A stretch of DNA of 64,000 nt from Nevskiaceae bacterium (GCA_024234075.1 JACKOV010000005.1:1-64000); one strand, 5' to 3'; numbered from the stretch's first letter, positions 17,138 to 27,235 are shown. The notes: generated by a model not told the origin, from the letters alone. Translations and numbers: made by a program.

Positions 17138-18664
17138 ATGGCGAGTCTCGACAGTGTCCAGAAGTGGGATACCGAATGTGATGTCCTGATATGCGGATTC
17201 GGCTGCGCCGGTGCGGCCGCTGCGATCGAAGCCGCCGACACCGATCCTGGCGCGCGCCTTCTCATCGTCGAGAAGGCGCCGGCGGAATTCGTCGGCGGTA
17301 ACGCACGCGTATCAGGGCAATCGCTGCTGATTTCGAAGAACGCGGAAGCACTGAAGACCTATCACCGCGCGATGAGCGCGAACAACCCGGTTGCCGAGGA
17401 ACTGCTCGAGGAGTGGGCGTCCCGCATGGTCGCGCTGGAACCGTGGATCGAGAAGATGGCCACCGACGTCGGTTCCGAGTATCTGCACGGTACCGGCTGG
17501 TCGACGCGCGACGTGGTGCTGGAGTTTCCCGAGTTCGGCGCCGCCGAGGCGGTGCAGCACACAGCGACCATATTGCCTGTCCCGTCGGGCGTGTGGCTGG
17601 CACTGAAGGCCAACGTGGACAAGCGCGGAGTGCCGGTCTGGTACGAAGCGCCGGTGGTCGACCTGATTCAGGATCCGGACACGCTCGAAGTGTTCGGTGC
17701 CTGGATCGAACACCAGGGCAAGCGAAAGGCGGTGCGCGCTGCGCGCGGCGTCATCATGGCGGTGGGCGGATACGAAGCCAGTCCCGACATGCAGCGCAAT
17801 TATTACGGCCTCGGGAACGTCAAACCGCTCGGCACCCCCTATAACACCGGCGACGGCGTGCGGATCCTGCAGAAGGCCGGTGCCTCGATGTGGCACATGC
17901 GCAACCCGGGACAGTCCGGCGGGATCTGGCCCGGTATCCACGATCCGCGCCAGCAAACCTCTTATCTGCGCAATTTCATGCTGCCGTCGTTCTCGTGGGT
18001 GGACGTGAATTCCGAGGGTCGCCGGTTCTACGGGGAAACGAACGAACTGCAGCTCACCCACTACAAGATGAAATCGAACGGGCGCTGGGTGGACGTGCCA
18101 CTGCACGTCGCGGACCCGGTTCACATGATTTTCGACGAGACGACGCGCCAGGCGGGCCGCCTGGTCATGCAGGTCATGACCTGGAGTGCCGTCGTCAACG
18201 ATCCACTGAACGGCCGGGAGTGGAGCGAGGACAACGCCGCCGAGATCGAGGCGGGTCTCGTGGTGAAGGCCGGCACGATAGAGGAACTGGCGGCGAAGGT
18301 CGGACTCGACCCCGCGGTGCTGGTGGCCGAGATTCAGGCCTATAACGCAGCCTGCGAAGCTGGCGTCGACGACGAACACGGACGGCGTTCCGATACGCTG
18401 CAGCCGATCGTTACCGGGCCGTACTACGCCGTGCGCCTGACGCCTGCGATCGTGTGTACCGGCGGCGGGGCGAAGCGCGATATGGACGGACGGGTCTACG
18501 ACCACGACGATCGCGCGATCCCGCGTCTGTTCGAGGCGGGCGAGCTCGGCTCGTTCATCTCGGATCTCTATCAGAACGGTTCATATCTGACCGAGGCGAT
18601 GATCACCGGCCGCGGCGCCGCTCGCTCGGCCGTCGCCGAGATACCCCGCTCCGGGAGTGAGTAA
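17138..18664 (+). CDS. FAD-dependent oxidoreductase, fumarate reductase/ketosteroid dehydrogenase type
   Basis: A 508-aa flavoprotein. The N-terminal FAD motif is CDVLICGFGCAGAAAAIEAA with the ribose-binding LLIVEKA; the substrate domain follows, and the C-terminal FAD block reads LFEAGELGSFISDLYQNGSY. This domain order is that of FAD_binding_2 enzymes such as 3-ketosteroid dehydrogenases and urocanate or fumarate reductase-like proteins. I use ATG 17138 with GGAG 11 nt upstream; ATG 17114 has no ribosome site. It overlaps the small gene that follows (TAATG). With the TonB receptor, SDRs and permease it suggests oxidation of a hydrophobic substrate. Confidence 0.82.
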   Translation: MASLDSVQKWDTECDVLICGFGCAGAAAAIEAADTDPGARLLIVEKAPAEFVGGNARVSGQSLLISKNAEALKTYHRAMSANNPVAEELLEEWASRMVALEPWIEKMATDVGSEYLHGTGWSTRDVVLEFPEFGAAEAVQHTATILPVPSGVWLALKANVDKRGVPVWYEAPVVDLIQDPDTLEVFGAWIEHQGKRKAVRAARGVIMAVGGYEASPDMQRNYYGLGNVKPLGTPYNTGDGVRILQKAGASMWHMRNPGQSGGIWPGIHDPRQQTSYLRNFMLPSFSWVDVNSEGRRFYGETNELQLTHYKMKSNGRWVDVPLHVADPVHMIFDETTRQAGRLVMQVMTWSAVVNDPLNGREWSEDNAAEIEAGLVVKAGTIEELAAKVGLDPAVLVAEIQAYNAACEAGVDDEHGRRSDTLQPIVTGPYYAVRLTPAIVCTGGGAKRDMDGRVYDHDDRAIPRLFEAGELGSFISDLYQNGSYLTEAMITGRGAARSAVAEIPRSGSE

Positions 18665-18882
18665 TGCTCGTCAAGACACCGGCCATCAAGCTCGGCGTCG
18701 AAGTTCGCAAGGTGGAGACCCGCGACGGCAAGCTGGTCCTGTCAGGGGTAGCCACCGCCATGCCTTGCACGGTGGAAATTGACGGGCCCGAACTGCTCAG
18801 CTTGGCAACCCGCATGTTGCGGCCTGCCGTCATCGGCATCGTTTTGCGCGCGCTGTTCAGCCGGCGCAACAAGGCAACCTAG
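18664..18882 (+). CDS. Small conserved-looking protein, 72 aa
   Basis: A 72-aa protein starting in the TAATG overlap with the flavoprotein stop, so probably translated by coupling. The first half is polar with alternating strands (KLGVEVRKVETRDGKLVLSG), then VATAMPCTVEIDGPELLSLA and a hydrophobic, basic tail ending SRRNKAT. No family recognised. Similar small proteins sit next to FAD_binding_2 steroid-type enzymes in other genomes, as far as I recall, but function is unknown. Confidence 0.55.
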   Translation: MLVKTPAIKLGVEVRKVETRDGKLVLSGVATAMPCTVEIDGPELLSLATRMLRPAVIGIVLRALFSRRNKAT

Positions 18883-18951
18883 CCGTGGCCGTGGCCAAGC
18901 CGTTTTGCACGGATTGCCATTGAGATCTGGAAAACCGGAGGGGCAAAGTCG

Positions 18952-21507
18952 ATGAATATCAGAAGATCGGTCTCGTTGCTTGGCGCGCCCCTCGTGCTCG
19001 CCGGTCTCGCGGTCAGCGCCGGCGCGCAGACCAGTGAGCCTGCTGCATCCGCGGCGAATCTGCTCGAGGAAGTCACGGTCACGGCACGCAAACGCGAAGA
19101 GTCGCTGCAACAGATCCCGCTTTCGATCTCCGTGTTCGGACAGGACGATATTCAGGCTGCCGATCTGCGCTCGCTGCAGGACGTGGCCACGATGACGCCG
19201 GGTTTGCAGTTCACCAACCAGGCGAGCCAGAAGCCGGGGCGCGCGGAAACCCAGTTGCAGTTTCGCGGGTTGACGACGGCCCAGCAATCACCCAGCTTCG
19301 ACACCGGGGCGCTGTTCATCGACGGCGTCTACGTGCTGAACGGCGGTACCGCGCTGTCGCTGATGGATATCGAACGGGTCGAAGTGATCAAGGGCCCGCA
19401 GGCCGCTTATTTTGGGCGGAACACGTTCGGCGGGGCGATCAATCTCATTACCCGCGATCCAAGCATGGAAGAGTTCAGGGGTGAGGTACAGCTGCGCACC
19501 ACCGATCGCGCCAACAACGAGATCAACGGCATCGTCGAAATTCCGCTCATCGAAAACACGTTGTCGGCCAGCCTGAGTGCCCGGTATTACGACAAGCGCG
19601 GCCATTGGGTGGCGACCGATGGCGGTCGCATGGGCAACGAGGAAACAAGGGCGATCAACGGCGTCATCAAGTGGAACGCGACGGACCGTCTCGATTTCAA
19701 AATGCGCTACGCTTATTCGGAGGACAGCGACGGACCACCGGCCCAGGGGTTCGTTTCCGGCATCCAGAACGATACTTGTACCGGGCGGGTGATCGATACG
19801 CCTGAGGGTCCCGCCTCGCCAGTGCGCTACATCTGCGGCGAAGTACCTTACGGGAGTGCCGTGGTCGTGGATCCGGGTTCGAAAGTCCTGTCTTTCAACA
19901 CCGTCTTGCCGCCGTATGAGGCACTGGGTGCGTTGACCGCGCCGGTCCCAAACTTCCCCGACGCGCCGCGTATCGACCACATTGGCCTCGAGCGTGAAAG
20001 CGAGCGCTTCACGTTCCAGGGAAGATATCAGTTCGATAGTGGCTACGGTATCGATGTGACGTACGGAAAGAACGAACAGGAAGCGAGCATCCTGCGTGAT
20101 TACGACGTCCGGGACCGAATCAACTTCTTCTCCACCGACCCGATGAGCATGCACGATGACAGCATCGAGGTGCGCATCGCCAGTCCGCAGGATCAGCGGC
20201 TTCGCTGGCTGCTGGGCTACAACCGGTATGAGCAGGAGTTCATGACCTCGGGTGAGGGCGGCATCGTCACGACGTCCTGCTATGCATCGATACAGACGCC
20301 GCTGATGGACAACTATCCTGCGGGCTGCGTCGGTGGTGCGCCGGGCATCTTCAATCTGGTTTTGCCCTTGGGCCTGGCCAACGCGGACGAGGCCACCGTC
20401 GTCGGAGTTTTCGGCGCGCTGGATTACGACATCAGCGACACCCTGACTTTGAGTCTGGAAGGCCGGCTGCAGGACGACACGCTGACGAAGGGAAGTGGTC
20501 TCGTCACGGCCGACGGACAGCTGCTCAGGGAATCCTTCGAGGATTTCCTGCCGCGCGTAATCGTGCGTTGGACACCCAGCGCGACCACGAATCTCTGGGG
20601 CAGCTTTTCGCAGGGCCAGATTGCCGGCGATTTCAACAGTACGTTCGTGAATGCGGACGAAAGGGAACGCGCCCAGTACCTGGCACAGAATTCCAGCATC
20701 AGCGAGGCGCTCGATGCCGAAACCCTCGACGCCTGGGAAGTGGGTATCAAGCAAGGTCTCATGGGTGGCCGGGGGCAGGCGAATTTTTCGCTGTATTACT
20801 ACAAGTGGGAGAACATCAAGGGCCGGTCCTCTTTCCCGATCAACGAAACTTGCCGCCCGGCCGACATCGGCGCGGTCGGCTGCGATCCCGCCTTAGGGCA
20901 GGCAGTGGGTGACCCGAAGCGGTTTCTCGATTCCGAAGGCGAGCTGGGCCCGCTGTTCACGATCCGCAACGCCCTGCTGCCGGGCGACGCCACACTCTAT
21001 GGCGCCGAGCTGGAGCTGAGCTATCAGTTGACCGATACCCTGCTGTGGCAGCTCAACACGGCATACACCCACTCGGAGTACGACGACTACGAGTTCAACT
21101 TTGTGACGCCGGTGGCCGGATTCTCGCAGATGAAGGGCAATCAGACGCCCCGTCAGCCCGAATGGAGCGGCAGTACCGCGCTGACCTGGAATTTCAATCT
21201 GATGAACCAGCCGGCTTATCTTCGCGGTGATGCGTTCTATAAGGGCAAGGCGTTCACCGACGAGGCCAACCTGGCGTGGATCGACGACTACTGGCTGCTC
21301 AACCTGCGCCTCGGAGTGCGCACGGAGCGCTACGGCGTCGAGATGTTCGTGACGAATCTGACCGACGAGAAGGCCTGGCAGATGGCTGCGCGCTGGACGG
21401 ACTGGGGCAGCCCCACGCAGTTTCCCCATCTCACCGAGAAACAGGGGGTGGCGGGCATTCCGCTGGATCGCCGTGAATTCGGCGTGCGCCTGAACTACTG
21501 GTTCTGA
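18952..21507 (+). CDS. TonB-dependent outer-membrane receptor
   Basis: An 851-aa receptor with a signal peptide cleaved after VSAGAQ. The plug domain starts at LEEVTVTARKREESLQQIPL and includes QFRGL, LFIDGVYV and IERVEVIKGPQAAYFGRNTF-GGAIN. The barrel ends with the outer-membrane sorting signal REFGVRLNYWF. The type is the large family expanded in sphingomonads and Steroidobacter for uptake of hydrophobic or plant-derived compounds. A GGAG precedes the start. Energy would come from an ExbBD-TonB system elsewhere. Confidence 0.93.
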   Translation: MNIRRSVSLLGAPLVLAGLAVSAGAQTSEPAASAANLLEEVTVTARKREESLQQIPLSISVFGQDDIQAADLRSLQDVATMTPGLQFTNQASQKPGRAETQLQFRGLTTAQQSPSFDTGALFIDGVYVLNGGTALSLMDIERVEVIKGPQAAYFGRNTFGGAINLITRDPSMEEFRGEVQLRTTDRANNEINGIVEIPLIENTLSASLSARYYDKRGHWVATDGGRMGNEETRAINGVIKWNATDRLDFKMRYAYSEDSDGPPAQGFVSGIQNDTCTGRVIDTPEGPASPVRYICGEVPYGSAVVVDPGSKVLSFNTVLPPYEALGALTAPVPNFPDAPRIDHIGLERESERFTFQGRYQFDSGYGIDVTYGKNEQEASILRDYDVRDRINFFSTDPMSMHDDSIEVRIASPQDQRLRWLLGYNRYEQEFMTSGEGGIVTTSCYASIQTPLMDNYPAGCVGGAPGIFNLVLPLGLANADEATVVGVFGALDYDISDTLTLSLEGRLQDDTLTKGSGLVTADGQLLRESFEDFLPRVIVRWTPSATTNLWGSFSQGQIAGDFNSTFVNADERERAQYLAQNSSISEALDAETLDAWEVGIKQGLMGGRGQANFSLYYYKWENIKGRSSFPINETCRPADIGAVGCDPALGQAVGDPKRFLDSEGELGPLFTIRNALLPGDATLYGAELELSYQLTDTLLWQLNTAYTHSEYDDYEFNFVTPVAGFSQMKGNQTPRQPEWSGSTALTWNFNLMNQPAYLRGDAFYKGKAFTDEANLAWIDDYWLLNLRLGVRTERYGVEMFVTNLTDEKAWQMAARWTDWGSPTQFPHLTEKQGVAGIPLDRREFGVRLNYWF

Positions 21508-21510
21508 TCC

Positions 21511-22302
21511 ATGAACGACGCTGCGGCACTGGACTTCGGGCGACTCGGCCCGCCTGCAGGTGCCCGACTGCTGGTGATCGGCGGCTGCGGCGGGCTGGGC
21601 CATGCACTGGTGCAGCATGCCGAACGGCTGGGCCTGTCCGTGACGATCATGGACCTTCCGCAGGCGGGTGAGCGCCGCGGCATCGCCACAGACGAACGCT
21701 TCATCGAGGTGGATCTGCGAAACGAAGACAGCGTTCGGTCCGCGTTTGCCCGGCTGCGGTCGATCGGTGGCGTGCTCGATGGCGTCGCCATCTGCTCCGG
21801 CTATACCAAGGGTCACGACCGGATCGAGGGACTCGATGTGGCCCGATTCGACGACGTGCTGGCCGGCAACCTGCGGGGCCCGGTATTGGCGATGCGCGCG
21901 GCGCTTCCCCTTCTGGCGCCGGAGGCGTCGGTGGTTGTTCTGACCACGGGCATTGGTCAGATCGGCGCACCGGGCTATGCCGGTTACGGTGCATCCAAGG
22001 CCGGTCTCAACGCCATCATCCGCATCCTGGCTGCGGAAGTGGCTCCCGGCATACGTGTGAACGGAGTCGCGCCGGGGGCGGTGGACACCGCATTCATTCG
22101 GGGCGGGTTCGCCGAGGGCGCGAGCGAGTCGGGGGATCCCGAGCGTTTCGACGCCGCAGAGTACAACCGTCGGGTGCCGATGGGTCGCATGGCCGTCAGC
22201 GACGATGTCGTCGGCCCGATGCTCTTCCTCCTGTCGGACAACGCCCGCTATGTCACCGGCCAGGTGTTGCACGTCAACGGCGGCGCCTTGATGCGTGACT
22301 GA
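21511..22302 (+). CDS. SDR-family oxidoreductase
   Basis: A 263-aa short-chain dehydrogenase. The cofactor loop is IGGCGGLG (a variant of TGxxxGxG), the acidic residue MDLPQ after strand 2 favours NAD, and the active site is YGASK with a Ser in LTTGIG. The C-terminal GQVLHVNGGALM is typical of classical SDRs. It starts 4 bp after the TonB-receptor stop, so it is in the same unit. Likely oxidises a hydroxyl of the imported substrate. Confidence 0.85.
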   Translation: MNDAAALDFGRLGPPAGARLLVIGGCGGLGHALVQHAERLGLSVTIMDLPQAGERRGIATDERFIEVDLRNEDSVRSAFARLRSIGGVLDGVAICSGYTKGHDRIEGLDVARFDDVLAGNLRGPVLAMRAALPLLAPEASVVVLTTGIGQIGAPGYAGYGASKAGLNAIIRILAAEVAPGIRVNGVAPGAVDTAFIRGGFAEGASESGDPERFDAAEYNRRVPMGRMAVSDDVVGPMLFLLSDNARYVTGQVLHVNGGALMRD

Positions 22303-22329
22303 TGGGCAGGTCCAAACCGGAGAAATGAA

Positions 22330-23205
22330 ATGAACAGACGGGATGTTCTGCAAGGCCTGTCCATCGCCGCGGCCGGCGCAATCAGTGCACCATCCGTGCT
22401 GGCGCAGGTCGTCCCTGCGCCGGCGGGCCGGTCCGGCCGTCAATCGCAAAAGGGCATGTCGGCCAGGGATGCGGTGGTGCTGGTAACGGGTTCGAACCGG
22501 GGTATCGGCCTGGGGTTCGTCAAGGCGCTCCTGGAGCGCGGCGCAGCTCGCGTGTACGCGACAGCCCGCCGTGAGAAGGACTTGCCGGCCCTGCGTGCTA
22601 TCGACCCCGAGCGGGTGCGCCCGCTGGTGCTCGATATCAACGAGCCTGACCAACGTGCAGCGGCTGCGACTGCGGCATCCGACGTGAACTGGCTGATCAA
22701 CAACGCCGGTGTGGCCGGAAGCCGCGACGAGCGGAGCCGCATCCTGGCGGCGCCGGATCTCGAGGACGCGAAGTGGGTCATGCAGACGAACTGCTGGTCG
22801 CCGGCGGAGCTGTGCCGGCTGTTTGCCCCCGTCATCAAGGCAAACGGTGGGGGCGCGATCAGTAACGTTCTATCGGTTGGTGCCTGGTTTTGCGTCCCGA
22901 GCGCGACCAGCTACAGCATGTCCAAGGCCGCGGCCGCGATGATGACGGCGGGTGTCCGTGCCGAGCTCGACCGGGATCCCATACTGGTTTCCGGCATCTA
23001 TACCGCCGGGGTTGCCACGCGCATGTCCGGCGAACAGGGTATGGACCCGCTTGTGCATGGTCACCAGGTACTCGACGCCGTCGCTTTGGGCGAAACCGAG
23101 ATCATTGCAGGCACGGGCGCCGAGCGCTTGCGCGACGAGGTGCGCAGCGATCCCAAGGCTGTGGAGCGTGAGCGGATCGAACGGCTGTACGCGCCTGACG
23201 CTTGA
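22330..23205 (+). CDS. SDR-family oxidoreductase with Tat signal
   Basis: A 291-aa SDR preceded by a twin-arginine leader: MNRRDVLQGLSIAAAGAISA with a cleavage site at VLAQ. The SDR core begins VVLVTGSNRGIGLGFVKALL; NNAG and the YSMSK catalytic pair are intact. Export through Tat would carry the enzyme folded with its nicotinamide cofactor. The gene follows the previous SDR by 27 bp with GGAG upstream of its ATG. The longer permease frame that overlaps its end is not real. Confidence 0.85.
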   Translation: MNRRDVLQGLSIAAAGAISAPSVLAQVVPAPAGRSGRQSQKGMSARDAVVLVTGSNRGIGLGFVKALLERGAARVYATARREKDLPALRAIDPERVRPLVLDINEPDQRAAAATAASDVNWLINNAGVAGSRDERSRILAAPDLEDAKWVMQTNCWSPAELCRLFAPVIKANGGGAISNVLSVGAWFCVPSATSYSMSKAAAAMMTAGVRAELDRDPILVSGIYTAGVATRMSGEQGMDPLVHGHQVLDAVALGETEIIAGTGAERLRDEVRSDPKAVERERIERLYAPDA

Positions 23206-23254
23206 TGGCAGACACCAGCGTGCACGATTTCGCAGGTTTCCGGAGCCTCACCAG

Positions 23255-24577
23255 ATGACGGGTCTTCACCCACGCTACCCGTCGCGTCGTTACGCCTGGT
23301 TCATGGTCGTGGTCCTGATGGTGGCGTATATCCTGTCGTTCGTCGACCGGTACGTGCTCGGCCTGCTGGTCGAACCCATCAAGGCGGACCTCGGTCTCAG
23401 CGACACCGACATGGGGTGGCTGCTGGGCCTGTCGTTCGCGATTTTTTACGCCACGATGGGCATTCCGCTCGGCTATCTGGCTGACCGCAAGCGCCGCACG
23501 TGGCTGATCGCGGCCGGCATCACGGTATGGTCCGCAGCCACCTTCGCTTCCGGGCTGGCCCGCAATTTCTGGCACCTGTTCTTCGCGCGTATGGCAATCG
23601 GCGCCGGCGAGGCGACCTTGAGTCCGAGCGCCATATCGATGATCAGCGACAGCTTTCCGCAGGAAGAACGGGGCAAGCCGATCGCCTTCTACTCGGCAGC
23701 GCTGGGCATCGGCGCCGGCGTCGCTTCGCTGGTGGGCGCGGGTGTGCTGTCCTGGGCCAAGTCCGTGCCGGAAATCAGCGTGCCCATCGTCGGCGTCGTC
23801 GCACCGTGGCAATTCACGTTCTTCGTCGTCGGCGTCCCCGGCCTGCTGATCGGCCTGCTGTTTCTGTTCATGCGCGAACCGGCGCGACATGCGGAGAACA
23901 AGGGGCACGAAGGGGAAGGCTTCACGAACTCCCTGGGCTACATCTGGAAGCGGCGCGCTACCTATCTGAGTTACATCGCACCGATGGCCGTCTCCACGAT
24001 CATCGCTTACAGCTGGGGCTGGTTCGCGGCGATGTTCGAACGCACCTGGGGCTGGGCGCCCGAGACCTTCGCCGTTGCGTTCGGCCTCATGACCCTCATT
24101 CTCGCACCTGTCTCGGTGCTGTCTGCCGGCTGGCTCAACGATCGCTGGTTCGTTGCCGGAAAGGAAGATGCGGCGATGCGCATCATGATCATCGCAGTGT
24201 CGATCCAGGTTCCGATGGCGATACTGACGCCCTTGATGCCGGGTCCCGGACTCGCGCTCGTCGTGCTGGCCGTTGCCATCGTTAGCAATGCGATGACTAC
24301 AGCCGTTGCGCCCACCGGCCTCGTGCATATGACGCCGTCGGGCTATCGCGGCCTCATCATCGCCGTGTATTACATGGTCATCAGCCTGACCGGGCTGATT
24401 CTGGGCCCCGGCACGATCGGCTGGCTCTCGGATAACGTGTTCGGCAACGAGCACCTCGACTACGCCACGGCGGCAGTGCCCGCGATCTTCGGGATCCCCG
24501 TGCTGCTGTTGCTGCCGTACGCGCTGCGCCGCTATCGGCAGGAACTGGCGCGCCGCGCGGCCTTGCAGCTGGCCTGA
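23255..24577 (+). CDS. MFS transporter
   Basis: A 440-aa major facilitator permease with twelve hydrophobic segments. The family motif between helices 2 and 3 is GYLADRKRRTWL, and the N-terminal VDRYVLGLLVEPIKADLGLSD resembles the spinster/aromatic-acid:H+ symporter branch. I start at ATG 23255; the in-frame extension upstream runs through the SDR gene. As last gene of the LysR-controlled unit it probably moves the substrate or product across the inner membrane. Confidence 0.88.
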   Translation: MTGLHPRYPSRRYAWFMVVVLMVAYILSFVDRYVLGLLVEPIKADLGLSDTDMGWLLGLSFAIFYATMGIPLGYLADRKRRTWLIAAGITVWSAATFASGLARNFWHLFFARMAIGAGEATLSPSAISMISDSFPQEERGKPIAFYSAALGIGAGVASLVGAGVLSWAKSVPEISVPIVGVVAPWQFTFFVVGVPGLLIGLLFLFMREPARHAENKGHEGEGFTNSLGYIWKRRATYLSYIAPMAVSTIIAYSWGWFAAMFERTWGWAPETFAVAFGLMTLILAPVSVLSAGWLNDRWFVAGKEDAAMRIMIIAVSIQVPMAILTPLMPGPGLALVVLAVAIVSNAMTTAVAPTGLVHMTPSGYRGLIIAVYYMVISLTGLILGPGTIGWLSDNVFGNEHLDYATAAVPAIFGIPVLLLLPYALRRYRQELARRAALQLA

Positions 24578-24678
24578 ACCCACCAGATTCGTCGTGCCCG
24601 CGCGCGCAGGCGCCGAATGAAGTGCCGGGCCGGACCACTGCGCAGGCGGCAGTGACCCGGCCGCGCGCAGTCACTCGC

Positions 24679-24937
24679 TCAGGCCTGCCCCTGCCCGAGA
24701 GGTCGCCCCGACTGCGCAAAGTCATTCGCGGCAATATCCCGGAACAGCAGCATCTGCCCGATCTGGGCCGATGAGGCGCCGTCGAAGCCGGCCTCGGGCA
24801 TGAAGTCCTTCGGGTTGCGGAAGGTGCCGAAGACGACATCCCACAGCGGCAGGTCCGAATAGTTGTAGCGGTGGATGCCGCGCGCGTGGTGCAGGCTGTG
24901 GCTCTCCGGCCGCTGCACGATGTAGCCGAGCCATTGC
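24679..24937 (-). pseudogene. Sterol desaturase/fatty acid hydroxylase tail, copy A
   Basis: The last ~85 codons of an FA_hydroxylase-family gene, read from the IS91 breakpoint: QWLGYIVQRPESHSLHHARG holds the C-terminal HxxHH iron motif, followed by IHRYNYSDLPLWDVVFGTF. The rest is replaced by IS91 sequence starting at 24938. A second copy with the same breakpoint is at 27236-27494 and differs at 4 of the 227 positions I aligned. The final ten codons are unlike copy B. Confidence 0.8.
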
Positions 24938-25745
24938 CGTATATCTGGTTGATGGCGAGCATGTGCCCATATTCCGCCACGTTCCGGCGCCGACGGGCAC
25001 GGAGCTGCAGTCCCTGGTACAGCGGATTGCCGAGCGCGTTGGGCGAGTGCTGGAGAAGCGTGGCCTGATCGAGCGCGACATCGAGAGCGCCTGGTTGGCC
25101 GCGAACGCAGAACCCGGGCCGCTGGATGACCTGGTTGGCCATTCCATCACGTATCGCATTGCCGCAGGTCCGCGTGCCGGGCAGAAGCTGTTCACGCTGC
25201 AGACGCTGCCGGCCAATGAACCCGAACAGCAGGGGGATCACCGCAGTGCCGCCGAGGCGGGCGGGTTCTCGCTGCATGCGGGTATCGACATTGAGCCGCA
25301 TCAACGCGCGAAGCTGGAGCGACTGTGTCGCTACGTGAGCCGCCCGCCGGTTGCCGAGGATCGCCTGGCGCTGACCGCATCAGGCCAGGTGCGCTACACC
25401 CTGAAGACGCCGTACCGCGACGGCACCACGCACATTGTGCTGGAGCCGCTGGATTTCATCGCAAGGCTCGCGGCACTGGTGCCGCCGCCGCGGATGCACC
25501 TGACCCGGTACCACGGTGTGTTCGCACCGCACAGTCGGCTGCGCGCAGCCATCACGCCGGCGCATCGGGGCAAGGGGGGGGGCAAGCCGCAGACGCAAGA
25601 GGGCGCCGACAAGCCCGCCACGCCCCGCCATGTGGCGATGAACTGGGCCCAACGCCTGAAGCGGGTGTTCGGGATCGACATCGAGGCCTGTGCGCGCTGC
25701 GGCGGGAAGCTCAAGGTGATTGCCAGCATCGAAGAGCCGGCGGTC
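24938..25745 (+). mobile_element. IS91 internal fragment, copy 3
   Basis: Equals positions 2898-3705 of the full element (808 bp). It lacks the zinc domain, HUH motif and the right end, retaining the Tyr331 region. The left breakpoint is the desaturase fragment; the right breakpoint falls inside a beta-CASP nuclease fragment. It is the only copy truncated on both sides. Confidence 0.92.
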
Positions 25746-26602
25746 TAGCTTCTCAGCCAGTGCGAGTGCAGCCGCTTCTTCGCCGTGCACGACGTACGTA
25801 TGACTTGGTGGACGTCGGAAGCCCGCGGCCCATGCAAGCAGCGCCGCCTGATCAGCATGCGCCGACAGTCCACCGACGGTATGGATGGACGCGCGCACCG
25901 GAATGTCTTCGCCAAAGATGCGCGCCCGCCGGGCGCCGTCGACCAAGCGGCGGCCGAGCGTGCCTTTCGCCTGGAAGCCCGTAATCAGGACGCTGCATTC
26001 CGAGCGTGGCAGGTTGTGACGCAGATGGTGCTTGATACGCCCGGCGTCGCACATGCCGCTTGCCGAGATGATGATGGCGCCTGAGCGGATACCGTTCAGA
26101 GCCATTGACTCAGCAACACTAGCTGTAAAGTGCAGGTTTGGCAGGCCGTTACCTAAGGCGTGCCAAGCGGCCATCTGCCGCGCCTGTTCATCGAATAGCT
26201 CCAGGTGTTTTTGGGTGATGCGTGTGGCTTCGGTGGCCATCGGCGAGTCGACGAATACATTCAGGTCACTCAATCTACCCTCGCGGACGAGGCGATGCAG
26301 GTGGTACAGAATCTCTTGTGTGCGTCCGACAGCGAACGCGGGAACAATCACGTTGCCCCCCTGCTGGTGAACAGTGCGGTCGATGATTCCGACCAGCTCC
26401 ACGCCGGTTGCGGCCGAGTCCCTGTGTGTGCGGTCTCCGTAAGTCGACTCGATCAGCAGGACATCGGTATCTTCTATGACCGTTGGGTCCCGCAGTATCG
26501 GGCGTCCCGGCTGCCCGAGATCGCCGCTGAATACGAGTTTCCGGGTATTGCCGTGCTCGGTGATCCAGACTTCGATAATGGCGGAGCCCAGGATGTGACC
26601 CG
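25746..26602 (-). pseudogene. Beta-CASP metallo-beta-lactamase RNase, both ends missing
   Basis: About 285 codons of a CPSF/RNase J-like MBL protein. Present are GHILGSAIIEVW, the SGDLGQ and ESTYGDR blocks, VIVPAFAVGRTQEI, VFVDSPMA, then SASGMCDAGRIKHHL and the closing YVVHGEE. The N-terminal HxHxDH zinc motif is missing because the frame runs into a membrane-protein fragment near 26603, and the C-terminus is cut by IS91 copy 3 at 25745. Not functional as it stands. Confidence 0.85.
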
Positions 26603-27214
26603 CTGTTCGCTTATTGGCTTGGGCCCGACTGGGGCGTGTTCGTCTGCGGTCGGCGGGTCGCGAACCCGGAGCTCTCGCGGGAGGAGCGGCTGCGCTTCCT
26701 CAAGGCCTCCGTCGCCATCGACATCTTTCCGCGTTCCGCCATCGTGCTGATCATGGCGGTCGGCCTCACGCTGGCCTGGCTCGGGGGTTACATGGCCATG
26801 GGGCTGTGGCTGCTGGTGCTCATCTGGATCGTGGCGGCGATCTGGCTGCTGCTCGTCTGGTTCATCGGCTACATCCTCGAGCCCGGTCCGCTCAAGGCAA
26901 GACTCGATGCGGTACACGTGGCCATCCGCCACGCGGCGACTGCGGTCCTGCTCGGCGTGGGCGTGTACTCGCTGCTCGTCGGTGGGCCCGTCGCGACCCG
27001 ATGGCTTGCGGCGAAGCTCATCCTGGTCGCGATCCTGATTGCGCTGGGCAGCGTGTTGCGCGTGATCGTGGGCAGCTGGTCCCGGGATCTCACGGGCGTG
27101 CCCGGGTCGGAAGGCGCGGTCGCACGCAGCTATCCGTTTACCCGCAAGCTGGTGTTCACGTTCTGGCTGACTTCGATCACGATCGCCTTCCTCGGCGTGA
27201 CGAAACCCTTCTAG
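26603..27214 (+). pseudogene. Membrane-protein paralogue, N-terminus missing
   Basis: Homologous to the gene at 15483-16133 from LFAYWLGPDW to the C-terminus (ITIAFLGVTKPF), with scattered mostly conservative differences. The first ~15 codons, including the native start, are absent; the frame runs upstream into the nuclease fragment. An internal ATG at 26636 might allow a product without the first helix. The divergence from the other copy shows an old duplicate rather than a recent one. Confidence 0.8.
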
Positions 27215-27235
27215 TCCGGGCGGCAGACCAGGCAT

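Noticed and set aside
19288..20754. 488-codon frame antisense to the TonB receptor
   Set aside because: The plus-strand receptor has all family motifs; the antisense frame has none and no start signal.
22952..23254. Longer MFS permease overlapping the SDR
   Set aside because: The extension is the SDR gene in another frame; the family N-terminus begins at 23255.
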